Assembly: GCA_026129905.1 (NCBI GenBank)
Contig: JAHCHE010000004.1
Location: 62,001-126,000, forward strand
Source: Bryobacteraceae bacterium
GTDB taxonomy: Bacteria > Acidobacteriota > Terriglobia > Bryobacterales > Bryobacteraceae
Reading direction: 5' to 3'
Length of the DNA stretch: 64,000 nucleotides
Shown one piece after another: positions 44,533 through 53,832 of this stretch. The position numbers and the translations under genes are program-made. Position 1 is the first letter of the stretch; every line of letters starts with the position of its first letter. The notes under the pieces were generated by a model. That model was not told the origin of the DNA and searched no databases. It worked only from the letters and a program-made list of their open reading frames with translations.

Positions 44533-46080
44533 TCAGCGCGCCGCTTCGTGCGCGCCGATCGAGGGATTCTTCCCGTCCGGAACTTTGTTGCCCCAGAAAT
44601 CACGGCCGCCATTGTTTTTTGCGGGGCGACCGGCGCCGATAGCCGGCGAATCCTTGCTCAACTTATAGCCGTCGAGAGACGCGAAGCCGTCACCGCCGCT
44701 GCCCGGCGACATCAGCTTGGGATCGACGACCATTTTCTTCCAGTCCGCCGGCACGTCCTGGAAGTTGCCGTACATAACGTTCCGCTCGAACGTGATGTTC
44801 GTCGCGCCGCCGAAGCCGGGCCGGCTGATGAAAGTCCCGTCGTCAATGGGTTTGCGCTTTTCGCCGCTGCTGTTCCGCCCAACGCCCTCGATGTAGAAAA
44901 TGTTGTTGAAGATCCGGGCATCGCGCGTCCACCCGTTGCGTCCGCCGGTCCACAGGAACAGGTGGATGTCGATACCCTTGCCAACGTAGAAAACGTTGTT
45001 GTAAATATCGACGTTGTCGTTGGAGCCTGCCATGTGGAAAAGACGCTCGCGGTCGTTGCGGCTGATGTTATAGCGGATGACGGTGCCCGAGTTCTCATAG
45101 CAGCACACCAGCATGAAGCCGCCCTCGTTGTCGTGGGTGTAGTTGTACTGAAAGATGGTGTTGGTGGTATGGGCGTCGGAATCGAATGCCTGACCGTCTT
45201 TCATGCCCTTAACGCCGCTCACTTCGTTGAACTGGATGAGGGTGTCGTCGGACGCCCACGGCCAGATGCCCGCGGCGTAATCGTCGCACCGCGTGCGCGA
45301 GCCGCGCACCACGTTGTGCTCGACCAGCGCGCCCTTGGCGCCCCAGACCTTGATGGCGTCACCGCCGATGTCCTCCAGCAGGTTCTTGCGAATCACGAGG
45401 TTCAAGCTGGGCAGCGCGCGGGCCTTTTCCGGTTCGTAGGTCACGAAGCCGCAAATGCCGTTGCGGTCGGTGCGCACGAGATGGCAGCCTTCAATCAGCA
45501 GGCCGTCGAAGCGGCTCTGCACTTTGTCGCCGCCGTTTTCCCAGGTGATGCCGTGGCCCTCGCCCTTGTCCTTCTTCACAAGCGAGCCGTTCACGTCGCG
45601 CACGAAAAGGTTCTTGAGGTGGATGTGGCGCATCGTCCCGTAATCCCAGGCGCGAACCCGGACGCCGTAACGGAAAGGCTCGCGCTTGGCGCCGGTATTG
45701 GTCAACTGGAGGTTGCTAATCTCCCAGAAGTCCTGGTTCTCGACCAGCAGCGCCTCCCGGAACTTGCCCTCGGCGGCGATGAGCGGCTTTTCGCCGGTTC
45801 CAAACATATCGACGACAATCGGGCTGCCCTCGCGGCCCGATCCTTTCGCGCGCAGTTGGCCGGTGAAACTGGTCCCCGCCTTGAAGAGGATGCGATCGCC
45901 GGGCTCGAACGCGGCGCGGTTCACTTTCTCGAGGCTCTTCCACGCTTTGGCCTCCGAAAGGCCGTCGTTGGCGTCGTTGCCTGCGGCGCCGTCGACGTAG
46001 TACGTCTTGCCGGCGGCCGAAGCGAGTAAAACAAAGGCGGCCAGGAGCATACGCATGAGTGCGGACATTGCGATCTTCAT
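44533..46080 (-). CDS. exported right-handed beta-helix protein
   Basis: The 515-residue protein has a signal peptide (MRMLLAAFVLLASAAGKTYY) and the pectate-lyase-like start YYVDGAAGNDANDGLSEAKAWKSLEKV. Many short beta-helix turns follow (FWEISNLQLTNTGAK, GLLIEGCHLVRTDRNG, TIFQYNYTHDNEGGFML, FNNIFYIEGVG). The PbH1 repeats indicate a polysaccharide lyase or hydrolase fold; catalytic residues cannot be picked out. ATG 46080 is used, but ATGs at 46068 and 46056 are possible since no clear ribosome site is seen. Confidence 0.78.
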   Translation of the reverse strand: MKIAMSALMRMLLAAFVLLASAAGKTYYVDGAAGNDANDGLSEAKAWKSLEKVNRAAFEPGDRILFKAGTSFTGQLRAKGSGREGSPIVVDMFGTGEKPLIAAEGKFREALLVENQDFWEISNLQLTNTGAKREPFRYGVRVRAWDYGTMRHIHLKNLFVRDVNGSLVKKDKGEGHGITWENGGDKVQSRFDGLLIEGCHLVRTDRNGICGFVTYEPEKARALPSLNLVIRKNLLEDIGGDAIKVWGAKGALVEHNVVRGSRTRCDDYAAGIWPWASDDTLIQFNEVSGVKGMKDGQAFDSDAHTTNTIFQYNYTHDNEGGFMLVCCYENSGTVIRYNISRNDRERLFHMAGSNDNVDIYNNVFYVGKGIDIHLFLWTGGRNGWTRDARIFNNIFYIEGVGRNSSGEKRKPIDDGTFISRPGFGGATNITFERNVMYGNFQDVPADWKKMVVDPKLMSPGSGGDGFASLDGYKLSKDSPAIGAGRPAKNNGGRDFWGNKVPDGKNPSIGAHEAAR

Positions 46081-46201
46081 ATCATCATCATCTTAACCGC
46101 GCCGGCCCCGCCTCGGGGCAAGACGACAGAAGAGGGGTCGCGTCGTCGTCCGAACCGGAGTTGGGAGCCTGATAATCTGGTGGGGCTGAAAGGAGACCTT
46201 C

Positions 46202-47572
46202 ATGCCGATGCGGAAACGAAACAGAAATCTGAGCCGCCGCAAGATGCTGCGTCGCGCGGCGGCAGCGTCCCTGTTCGGGCCGCTGTTCCAGGCCACAAGC
46301 GGCACGGTGAGCGCCCAGTCGGCGGTAAGCCGAAACTCCGCTCCCAGCGAGCTGAAGATCACCGACATGCGCGCCTGCCGGGTGGCGGCCAATTACGACT
46401 ATCCGATCATCAAGCTGTACACGAATCAGGACGTCTACGGCCTCGGCGAAGTGCGGGACGCCGGCGTGGAAGGCATCGCGCTCATCTTGAAGGCGCACAT
46501 CGTCGGCCGCAATCCGCTGGAGATCGACAACGTGCTGCGCCGTATTCGCCAGTTTTCCGGGCACGGGCGGATGGGCGGAGGATTCAGCGCGGTGGACATG
46601 GCGCTGCACGACATCGCCGGAAAGGTCTACGGGGTCCCGGCCTACCGCCTCATCGGCAACAAAGCGCGCGACCGCATTCGGATTTACGCCGACACCACCG
46701 ATCACAAGGATCCGAAAATCTACGCCGAACGAATGCGCCGGCGCAAAGCGATGGGGTTCACGTTTTTCAAAATGGACCTGCACACCAACCTCGTGGACGA
46801 CCGCCCGGGTGCGGTACTGGAAAGCGGCGCGGCTACCGAAAAAGGATTGCAGTACCTGTGCGAGTACATCGCCGCGATTCGCGACGTCGTCGGCTGGGGG
46901 ACGCCGCTGGCCGCCGATCACTTCGGGCGGCTGACGGTGGACGACGCGATCCGATACGCCAAGGCGTTCGAGAAATACCAGCTTGCGTGGGCGGAAGACT
47001 TCGTGCCGTGGCGGAACTGGCAAGGTCTAAAAACCATCAAGGAGAACACGCTGACGCCGATCCTTTCCGGCGAGGACATCTTTGGCCTTTCGGAAGGTTT
47101 CAAAGTCCACATCGACAACAAGGCTGTCGACATCATCCATCCCGACATCGAGACTTCCGGCGGTCTGCTGGAAACGAAACGGATCGCCGACTACGCGGAG
47201 GAGGCCGGCATTCGCGTGGCGATGCACCACGCCGGGTCTCCGATCGGCGCCTACGCCAGCATCCACACCGCGGCCACGCTGCGGAACTTCATCGCGGTGG
47301 AGAATCACGCGTTGGACATGCCATGGTGGCAGGACCTGGTCACCGGCGTCGACAAGCCGATCGTCAAAGACGGCTATTACACGGTTCCGGAGCGGCCGGG
47401 CCTCGGCATCGAACTCAACGACGACGTTGTGAAGGAGCACCTGCGACGGCCCGGCTACTTCGAGCCGACGCCAATGTACGACGACCTGATCGTATCGGGA
47501 TTCGCGCCGGGCGGCGCGTGGCCTCATTTCGACGAAGACGGCAACTGGTGCAACTGCGTCAGCTACCAGTAG
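46202..47572 (+). CDS. enolase-superfamily (mandelate racemase/muconate lactonizing) enzyme, Tat-type leader
   Basis: The 456-residue protein has an Arg-rich leader (RKRNRNLSRRKMLRRAAAAS) consistent with Tat export. The N-terminal capping domain is followed by the barrel with acid/base Lys in FTFFKMDLH, metal ligands Asp in PLAADHFGR, Glu in LAWAEDFVPW and Glu in PILSGEDIFG, and the Asp/His pair DIIHPDIETSGG and AMHHAGSP. This set matches the mandelate-racemase subgroup, which dehydrates or racemises sugar acids. A good Shine-Dalgarno (AAAGGAGACC) precedes it. Substrate unknown. Confidence 0.87.
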   Translation: MPMRKRNRNLSRRKMLRRAAAASLFGPLFQATSGTVSAQSAVSRNSAPSELKITDMRACRVAANYDYPIIKLYTNQDVYGLGEVRDAGVEGIALILKAHIVGRNPLEIDNVLRRIRQFSGHGRMGGGFSAVDMALHDIAGKVYGVPAYRLIGNKARDRIRIYADTTDHKDPKIYAERMRRRKAMGFTFFKMDLHTNLVDDRPGAVLESGAATEKGLQYLCEYIAAIRDVVGWGTPLAADHFGRLTVDDAIRYAKAFEKYQLAWAEDFVPWRNWQGLKTIKENTLTPILSGEDIFGLSEGFKVHIDNKAVDIIHPDIETSGGLLETKRIADYAEEAGIRVAMHHAGSPIGAYASIHTAATLRNFIAVENHALDMPWWQDLVTGVDKPIVKDGYYTVPERPGLGIELNDDVVKEHLRRPGYFEPTPMYDDLIVSGFAPGGAWPHFDEDGNWCNCVSYQ

Positions 47573-47579
47573 GCGGAAC

Positions 47580-48959
47580 CTATGGCGGGAAGTGCTCCGC
47601 CAGGTATGCGGCCAGAGTTTTCTTGTCGCCCGCCGACAGTTGGGCGCCCATGCCTTCCATCCGCTCGATATCGCGCGTCCAGCCGTTGACGTCGTGCCGC
47701 TGGTTAAAGACAACAGAAGCGTCGTGGCAGACGGCGCACGACCGGTCCCAGATCTGTTTGCCCGGGCCCTCCGGCAAAGCGGTCAAACGCGGACGTTGAT
47801 CCTGTTCGGCGTCCAGTGAGACGGGCTCCACCGTGTTGCCGAGATAGCCGCCCGGATTCCAGGACGGCGTCATCGGCTGCGTGTTGCCCTGGCTGTCGGT
47901 GGCGCGCGACATGAGGACGCCGGCAGCGCCCGGCGGTCTCCACTTGTAGCGGAACTCCCGCCAGGCGTAAGGCGCGCGGTCGGACCCGAGGTCGGCTGTA
48001 TTCCAGGTCCGGCCGCCGTCGGTGGAGACCTCCACCTTGACCGCTTGGTTCTCGCCCGCCCAGGCAAAGCCGCGGATCAGGCCGGCGCGCGCCTCGGCGG
48101 CGGAACGGGGATGGACGATTACCGACTTCACCGCCAGCGACGTGATCACGCGCGTGTCCTTCGGATCGACAGCCGTCCCAGGCTCAACCGGCCGCACGGG
48201 AATCCGGTAGGCGCGTTTCATGAACGGACCGTCGAACTCTTCGGCCGCCGCCGTGATGGTGGTCAGCCACTTGACGGAGGCGGCGCCCTCCCACCCCGGC
48301 GTGATCAGCCGCAGCGGAAAGCCGTGCGCCGTCTCGAGCGGCTTGCCGTTCATCTGGTAGGCGAGGATGGTGTCCGGCTGGAGACACTTCTCCACGGGAA
48401 CGCTGCGGATGAAATCGGCGGCCTTCATAATGCCGGTATCGGCGCCGTCGAAGACGATGTGCTTCGCCGCCGGCTTCAGGCGCGCCCGTTCGAGCACGTC
48501 CCGCAGCCGGACTCCGCGCCAGCGCGCCGTGCCGACCGCGCCGCGGACCCACTGCGTGCCGAGCGGACGCGGGCGGAACGCGGCCCGCCCGTTTCCCGCG
48601 CATTCCAGCGTGACCGGCGCTTCCACCGCCGGCATGTTGCGAAGATCGTCCAGCGTCAACGCGAGCGGATTATCCAGCAGCCCCCGCACCTCGCAACGCC
48701 ACGTTGCCGCGTCCACCGCCGGCGTGTACAGGTGCGACCGGACGTAGAATCGATCCACCGGCGTAATCCAGGCGTCCAGCAATTCCACCGGCGTCTCGAT
48801 ATTCGCCGGACGCCGCGAATGCACGATCATTTTCGGGTGCTTGGACTCGATGATCGCGTCTTCGGGCGTTTTCGCGAAGATCCTGGCGGGCGCCAACAGG
48901 CCTCCGGCGGCCATTCCCAGCCATGTTCGACGGGACGAAAACGACTGCCTCTCACGCAT
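47580..48959 (-). CDS. sulfite oxidase-type molybdopterin enzyme fused to cytochrome c
   Basis: The 459-residue protein has a Tat leader (SRRTWLGMAAGGLLAPA), the oxidoreductase molybdopterin domain (about 55-250; Mo-ligand C120 in VTLECAGNGR, HGFPLRLITPGWEGAASVKWL) and the Mo-co dimerisation domain (about 265-385). A short C-terminal cytochrome c segment carries C408-x2-C411-H412 (CAVCHD). Such enzymes oxidise sulfite or related compounds in the periplasm; the fused heme would be the first electron acceptor. A GAGGAGA ribosome site precedes the ATG. Confidence 0.85.
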   Translation of the reverse strand: MRERQSFSSRRTWLGMAAGGLLAPARIFAKTPEDAIIESKHPKMIVHSRRPANIETPVELLDAWITPVDRFYVRSHLYTPAVDAATWRCEVRGLLDNPLALTLDDLRNMPAVEAPVTLECAGNGRAAFRPRPLGTQWVRGAVGTARWRGVRLRDVLERARLKPAAKHIVFDGADTGIMKAADFIRSVPVEKCLQPDTILAYQMNGKPLETAHGFPLRLITPGWEGAASVKWLTTITAAAEEFDGPFMKRAYRIPVRPVEPGTAVDPKDTRVITSLAVKSVIVHPRSAAEARAGLIRGFAWAGENQAVKVEVSTDGGRTWNTADLGSDRAPYAWREFRYKWRPPGAAGVLMSRATDSQGNTQPMTPSWNPGGYLGNTVEPVSLDAEQDQRPRLTALPEGPGKQIWDRSCAVCHDASVVFNQRHDVNGWTRDIERMEGMGAQLSAGDKKTLAAYLAEHFPP

Positions 48960-49008
48960 TCCCCTGTTCTCCTCGCCGTCGCCGCGCCGCTCGCATCCGC
49001 TTTCCGCG

Positions 49009-50391
49009 TCAGCGCAGCTTGAACTTCTTCATCTTATAGCGAAGCGTGTCGCGCGTGACTTGAAGGAGCTTGGCGGCCTGGGTCTGGTTCCCATTGGTTT
49101 TCTCCAAGGCGCGCAAGATGAGTTGCTTCTCGTTGTCTTCGAGCGACAGACCTACCTCAGGCGGGCGCGGGGAGACAACAGGTATCGGGATGGACGCACC
49201 GCCCGCCACCATCGCCGACGCCGGTACGCGCCCAATCGCCAACGGTAGACTGAGTGGAGTAATAAAGCTTGATTCCTCAAGGATCATGGCCCGCTCGATG
49301 GCGTTCCGCAACTCGCGGACGTTGCCTGGCCAACTGTGCGACAGCAGCATGCGCTGCGCTTCCGGTTCGATGCCTTCGATCTGGCGCTTGAACTTGCGGT
49401 TGTAATGGTCCAGGAAGAAGTCGGCCATCGGCAGGATGTCCTCGGGACGCTCGCGCAATGGCGGAATGGTGATGTGAATCACGTTCAGCCGAAAATACAG
49501 GTCCTGCCGGAAGGCGCCTTCCTGGACCGCCTCACGCAGGTTCTTGTTGGTGGCCGCGACCACCCTTAGGTCGAGCTTGATGTCTTTCAACCCACCGAGG
49601 CGGCGAAAGCTCTGATCTTCCAGGACGCGAAGCAGCTTCGCCTGGAGCATCAGCGGAATTTCGCCGATCTCATCCAGAAAGAGCGTGCCTCGGTCGGCCA
49701 GTTCGAATATGCCCCGTTTCTGCGCGCGCGCGTCGGTGAACGCGCCCTTCTCGTAGCCGAACAGTTCGCTTTCCAGCAGCGTCTCGGGGATAGCCGCGCA
49801 GTTGATGGCGATGAACGGCTCGGTCTGGCGGAGACTCTGATGGTGGAGGGTCTTTGCGATCAGGTCTTTACCGGTTCCGTTCTCGCCCTCGATGAGCACG
49901 GTCGCCGCTTCGCTGGCCGCGACGCGCCGGACGAAGTGCAGGACGTCCCGCATCGAGGCGGATTCGGCAATCACTTCCCGCTTCCGGGGCTCCACTTCTT
50001 CGGTGACGTCTTTCACCGTCATCAGAATCGCGTCGATGGTCCCCTGGGAATTGTAGATGGGCGAGGTACGAATCAACGCCATCCGTTCGCGTCCGCTGCC
50101 CGTATGCAGCCGCACGGTTCCGTTGGGCGCGCCGTTGAGGTGCGTGAGCCCCTGCTGCATGCCGCAGTTGGCGTCGCAGACCCCGCAGCGGAATACTTCG
50201 CCGCACTCATGTCCGATCATTTCCTCGGCTGACATGCCGAAGAGCTTCTCCGCCGCCTGGTTCACGCCCCGGATCACGCGATTCGAGTCGTAGATTAGCA
50301 GCGCGTCGGCAAGCTGATCGAACACCGCCTCCAGGAGGTTGCTGTCGCGCCATTCCGGCGCCAGTCGTTGCAGGGAGACAATATTCGCCAC
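49009..50391 (-). CDS. PAS-domain sigma54-dependent transcriptional activator
   Basis: A 460-residue protein (GTG start). The N-terminal PAS domain (about 15-130) contains a four-Cys cluster, HECGEVFRCGVCDANCGMQ. The AAA+ domain (about 145-385) has Walker A GENGTGKDLI, ESELFGYEKGAFTDA (sigma54-contacting loop, with Asp in place of the usual second Gly of GAFTGA) and GTLFLDEIGEI. The C-terminal Fis-type helix-turn-helix reads ALEKTNGNQTQAAKLLQV. No receiver domain is present, so activity is controlled by the PAS input. Targets are not evident; no convincing sigma54 promoter was found nearby. Confidence 0.9.
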   Translation of the reverse strand: MANIVSLQRLAPEWRDSNLLEAVFDQLADALLIYDSNRVIRGVNQAAEKLFGMSAEEMIGHECGEVFRCGVCDANCGMQQGLTHLNGAPNGTVRLHTGSGRERMALIRTSPIYNSQGTIDAILMTVKDVTEEVEPRKREVIAESASMRDVLHFVRRVAASEAATVLIEGENGTGKDLIAKTLHHQSLRQTEPFIAINCAAIPETLLESELFGYEKGAFTDARAQKRGIFELADRGTLFLDEIGEIPLMLQAKLLRVLEDQSFRRLGGLKDIKLDLRVVAATNKNLREAVQEGAFRQDLYFRLNVIHITIPPLRERPEDILPMADFFLDHYNRKFKRQIEGIEPEAQRMLLSHSWPGNVRELRNAIERAMILEESSFITPLSLPLAIGRVPASAMVAGGASIPIPVVSPRPPEVGLSLEDNEKQLILRALEKTNGNQTQAAKLLQVTRDTLRYKMKKFKLR

Positions 50392-50418
50392 TGTACCAGT
50401 TCCCCAGTCGCTACCGTA

Positions 50419-50447
50419 AGTATATCAGCAGGTCTTCCGGACGCCAA
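50419..50447 (-). promoter_or_regulatory. candidate sigma70 promoter of the PAS-sigma54 activator
   Basis: On the minus strand TTGGCG (50447-50442), a 17-base spacer and TATACT (50424-50419) lie 28 bases upstream of the GTG at 50391. The rest of the 264-base gap 50392-50655 shows only the ribosome site of the next plus-strand gene. Confidence 0.5.
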
Positions 50448-50655
50448 GGTTTTTTGCGTGTTTTGCCCCACCTTGTCCACCGAGACCGTCTCGGCCCGCC
50501 CATCCGTGATGGGGAAGCGGCCGCGAGCGAAACCACACAAAAAAAGCAGACCACCGCATCCGATCCACCGAATTCGTGGTATCTTGATCTTTTCGGGAGG
50601 CTTGGCGGGAATTCACCTTTCCGACCCGCCTCTCGCTATTACAAAGGAGGTTGCA

Positions 50656-50937
50656 ATGAACCTGTTGCCTCATCTCATCATATTGGCCGTTATCACACTC
50701 ATCGTCGCCTTCCTGGCGCTGTACCGCAATCGCGTCACGCGTGGCGAGGACGATACCATTCATGTACTCGATGGAGACCAGCGATACGTCGCGGACCAGG
50801 CAAAGCTCGCCCAGCGGGTCGCAGTCATCGACAGGTGGGGAAAGATCCTGACCGTGATCGCTGTCGTGTACGCCGTTGCCCTCGCCGGTCTGTACATGTA
50901 TAGCCTCTTCTCCAGCAACGAAATCCGGATGGGTTGA
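50656..50937 (+). CDS. small two-helix membrane protein
   Basis: The start is ATG 50656, behind an AAAGGAGG Shine-Dalgarno; longer readings of the frame lack this. The 93-residue protein has two membrane helices (LIILAVITLIVAFLALY and ILTVIAVVYAVALAGLYMYSLF) joined by a charged loop of about 40 residues. No family recognised. It is divergent from the PAS-sigma54 activator. Confidence 0.72.
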   Translation: MNLLPHLIILAVITLIVAFLALYRNRVTRGEDDTIHVLDGDQRYVADQAKLAQRVAVIDRWGKILTVIAVVYAVALAGLYMYSLFSSNEIRMG

Positions 50938-51111
50938 GCGCCCGAGGACGGAACGGGCCCCGCCGGGCCATTTGGCGCAGTCGCCCAGGGGCCTCCCTTG
51001 CATTCTGTTGCGGTTGCCGACGGCCGCACTGTCCCCACGGCGCTTCCCTCGTGTAGTACAGTTCAATGCGGAGCTTGCACGGGGCGCGCCGGCGCGCCCG
51101 AAAGGAATCCT

Positions 51112-52566
51112 ATGCCTGACATCGCTGAACGCGCTCATCCCGCGGCGATTACCGTGCTCATCGCGATCCTGGTTACCGGCTGCGCGACCGTCCGGGAGGA
51201 AAAGGCGGAAGGCGGCTACCCCCCGAATTGGGAATCCATCCAGTCGCACAAAGCGCCCGATTGGTATCACGACGCCAAGTTCGGCATCTTCATTCACTGG
51301 GGGCTGTATTCCGTCCCCGCCTGGGCCGTTCCGTCCGGCGAACTCGGAAAGGTGGACTGGAAGGTCTGGTTCCGGAACAACCCTTACGCCGAATGGTACA
51401 TGAACACGCTGCGGATCGAGGGTTCCCCGACCCAGGAACATCATTTCAAGACCTACGGGAAGAACTTCGATTACGTCGACTTCGCCCCGCAATTCAACCA
51501 AGCCATCGCCAAGTGGGACCCCGACGCCATGGCCGCGCTGTTCGCCGAGGTCGGCGCCAGGTACGTCGTCCTCACCAGCAAACATCACGACGGCTTCACG
51601 CTCTGGCCCAGCAAGGTGAACAATCCGAACCGCCCGCCCGACAGGCAGCACGCCGCGCGCGACTTGGTCGGCGAACTCACCAAGGCCGTCCGGGCCAAGG
51701 GCATGCGTATGGCCCTGTACTACTCCGGCGGGCTCGACTGGAGTTTCACAAAGGAGCCGGTCCTGATGCCGGACGATGTGCGGGGCACGATCATTCATAC
51801 GGACGAATACGCCCGCTACGCCGACGCGCACTGGCGCGAGTTGATTGAGTTGTACCAACCGGTGATTCTCTGGAACGATATCGGCTATCCCAAGCCCGGC
51901 GACCTGGAGCATATCTTCGCCGACTTCTACAACCGCTTTCCCGACGGCCTGGTAAACGACCGGTTTGAGATCGGGATACCCGGCAGCCCCCGCCGGCACC
52001 ACGACTTCGTTACGCCGGAATACGCGAAGATGGACACCATCACGGACTACAAGTGGGAAACCTGCCGGGGCCTTGGCTTCTCGTTCGGCTACAACCAGGT
52101 GGAAGGCGACAAGCAGACCATCCCCGAGCGCGACCTCATCCATCTGCTGGTGGACATCGTGAGCAAGAACGGCAACCTGTTGCTGAACGTCGGCCCCAAG
52201 GCGGACGGAAGCATCCCGGAGATCCAGGCGCAGCGCTTGCGGGCGCTGGGGCGTTGGCTCGATGTGAACGGGGAAGCCATCTTCGAAACCCGTCCCTGGC
52301 AGCGCGCCGACGGCAAGACGGCCGACGGCGGCGACGTCCGGTTCACGCGCAAGGGCGACGTGGTCTACGCGATTCTGATGTCGAAGCCCAAGAGCGCGGC
52401 CGTGACGATCAAGTCGATCGATCCGCCGGCCAGCTCGCAGGTGACGCTGCTCGGCGCCGAGGGCAAGCTCGAGTCGAAGTCCGAGGGAGGCGACCTGGTG
52501 GTGAGGCTGCCGGCGAAGCTGCCCGAGTCGCACGCCTATACGCTGAAGATCGCGCCCGCCGCGTAA
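51112..52566 (+). CDS. alpha-L-fucosidase, GH29, lipoprotein
   Basis: The ATG at 51112 gives a lipoprotein signal with lipobox LVTGC. The 484-residue enzyme has the GH29 signature WYHDAKFGIFIHWGLYSVPAW, HHDGFTLWPSKV, YYSGGLDWSF, the nucleophile region VILWNDIGYP, and a C-terminal beta-sandwich from about residue 400. GH29 enzymes remove alpha-linked L-fucose with retention. The lipid anchor puts it on the periplasmic or outer membrane face. Monocistronic. Confidence 0.9.
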   Translation: MPDIAERAHPAAITVLIAILVTGCATVREEKAEGGYPPNWESIQSHKAPDWYHDAKFGIFIHWGLYSVPAWAVPSGELGKVDWKVWFRNNPYAEWYMNTLRIEGSPTQEHHFKTYGKNFDYVDFAPQFNQAIAKWDPDAMAALFAEVGARYVVLTSKHHDGFTLWPSKVNNPNRPPDRQHAARDLVGELTKAVRAKGMRMALYYSGGLDWSFTKEPVLMPDDVRGTIIHTDEYARYADAHWRELIELYQPVILWNDIGYPKPGDLEHIFADFYNRFPDGLVNDRFEIGIPGSPRRHHDFVTPEYAKMDTITDYKWETCRGLGFSFGYNQVEGDKQTIPERDLIHLLVDIVSKNGNLLLNVGPKADGSIPEIQAQRLRALGRWLDVNGEAIFETRPWQRADGKTADGGDVRFTRKGDVVYAILMSKPKSAAVTIKSIDPPASSQVTLLGAEGKLESKSEGGDLVVRLPAKLPESHAYTLKIAPAA

Positions 52567-52626
52567 GACCGCAGCCGGGAAGCGCCGGCGCGCCCGCCGG
52601 ATGGCGTTGGTAAACTCGATTATCAG

Positions 52627-53832
52627 GTGAAGGCGGGCAATTGCATCGCAGCGCTGTCATGGGCGCTCTGGATGTGCGTCTCGCCGGCCGCGGCGAGCCA
52701 GGCTTCCGCCGCCGCGGACCGGGCAACCGTCATCGAGAAAGCGCGCGAGTCGATCGCCAACGGTTCGGCCGCTGAAGCCGTGCGCATCCTGAAGCCCCTG
52801 ACCGCCGCCGACCCCGGAGACGCCGACGCTCACCTCCTGCTGGGCGCCGCGCTGGCCCTGATTCCCCGGCGATCGGAATCGCTCGATGCGTTGCGGAAGG
52901 CGGTCGAGCTTCGCCCCGATTCCGCGCAGGCGCAGCTCACGCTCGGCATGGCGCTGGCGCGTTTCAGCGAACCGGACGCCGCGCGGCAGGCGTACGAGAA
53001 GGCCGTGTCTCTCGATCCGTCGCTGGTGATGGCCCACGTGAATCTCGGCGTCATCCTGGCGGCCAAAGACGACCTGCCGTCGGCGGTGGAGCACTTCACG
53101 CGGGCCATCGAGCTCGACGGGGACACGCCGGCCGCTGCCCGCTACTATTACCTCCGGGGGAAAGCGCGGCGGCAGCAGGATCGGCAGGCGCAAGCCGCCA
53201 GGGACTTCGAGCGCGCCGCGCAACTGGATCCGGCAAACGGCCAAGCTTACCTGGAACTCGGCGTCACGCGGGCGGACCTGGAGGATCAAGCCGGCGCACT
53301 GGCGGCGTTGGAAAAGGCCGCGGCGCTGGCGCCGAACGACGCCGAGGCGCGCTACCAGCTCGGCGCCCTGCAACTCCGCACGGGACAGGCGGCGGATGCC
53401 GTCAAGAACCTCCAGCACGCCTCCGGTCTCCGGGCGGACGACCGCAACATACTGTATGCTCTCGCCCGCGCCCTGCGCGCCACCGGACGGATGGAGGAGG
53501 CGAAGCCCCTGATGGAACGCCTGTCCCAATCCGCCCGCAGCCAGACGCTCCACGATCCCGACGTGTTGAAGGCCGGCGAGTTAAATAACGAAGGCGTGAC
53601 TCTCGAAAAGGAGGGCAGGTTCGCTGAGGCGATGGAGAAGTATCGCGCCGCAGTAGCGATCAGCCCGCGGGAAATCAGCTTCCGGCGGAACCTGGCCCTG
53701 GCGCTCTGCCGGCTGGAGCGGTGGAAGGAAGCTGTCGTCGAGCTGAAGCAAATCCTGCGCGTGACGCCCGGGGACGCGGATGCGACCAAGGCGTACTATA
53801 TCGCCCTGGAGCACGTCGATGAAAAACCATAG
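52627..53832 (+). CDS. exported TPR protein
   Basis: A 401-residue protein (GTG start) with a signal peptide (IAALSWALWMCVSPAAAS) and about ten TPR units, for example ALRKAVELRPDSAQAQLTLG, AYEKAVSLDPSLVMAHVNLG and ALEKAAALAPNDAEARYQLG. It overlaps the next TPR gene by 14 bases. TPR arrays mediate protein contacts; the partner may be the following protein or the exporter genes further on, which is inferred from position. Confidence 0.8.
   Translation: MKAGNCIAALSWALWMCVSPAAASQASAAADRATVIEKARESIANGSAAEAVRILKPLTAADPGDADAHLLLGAALALIPRRSESLDALRKAVELRPDSAQAQLTLGMALARFSEPDAARQAYEKAVSLDPSLVMAHVNLGVILAAKDDLPSAVEHFTRAIELDGDTPAAARYYYLRGKARRQQDRQAQAARDFERAAQLDPANGQAYLELGVTRADLEDQAGALAALEKAAALAPNDAEARYQLGALQLRTGQAADAVKNLQHASGLRADDRNILYALARALRATGRMEEAKPLMERLSQSARSQTLHDPDVLKAGELNNEGVTLEKEGRFAEAMEKYRAAVAISPREISFRRNLALALCRLERWKEAVVELKQILRVTPGDADATKAYYIALEHVDEKP

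Noticed and set aside
50580-50655. Sigma54 promoter ahead of the small membrane protein next to the sigma54 activator
   Set aside because: No GG-N10-GC pair with reasonable surrounding consensus could be found.
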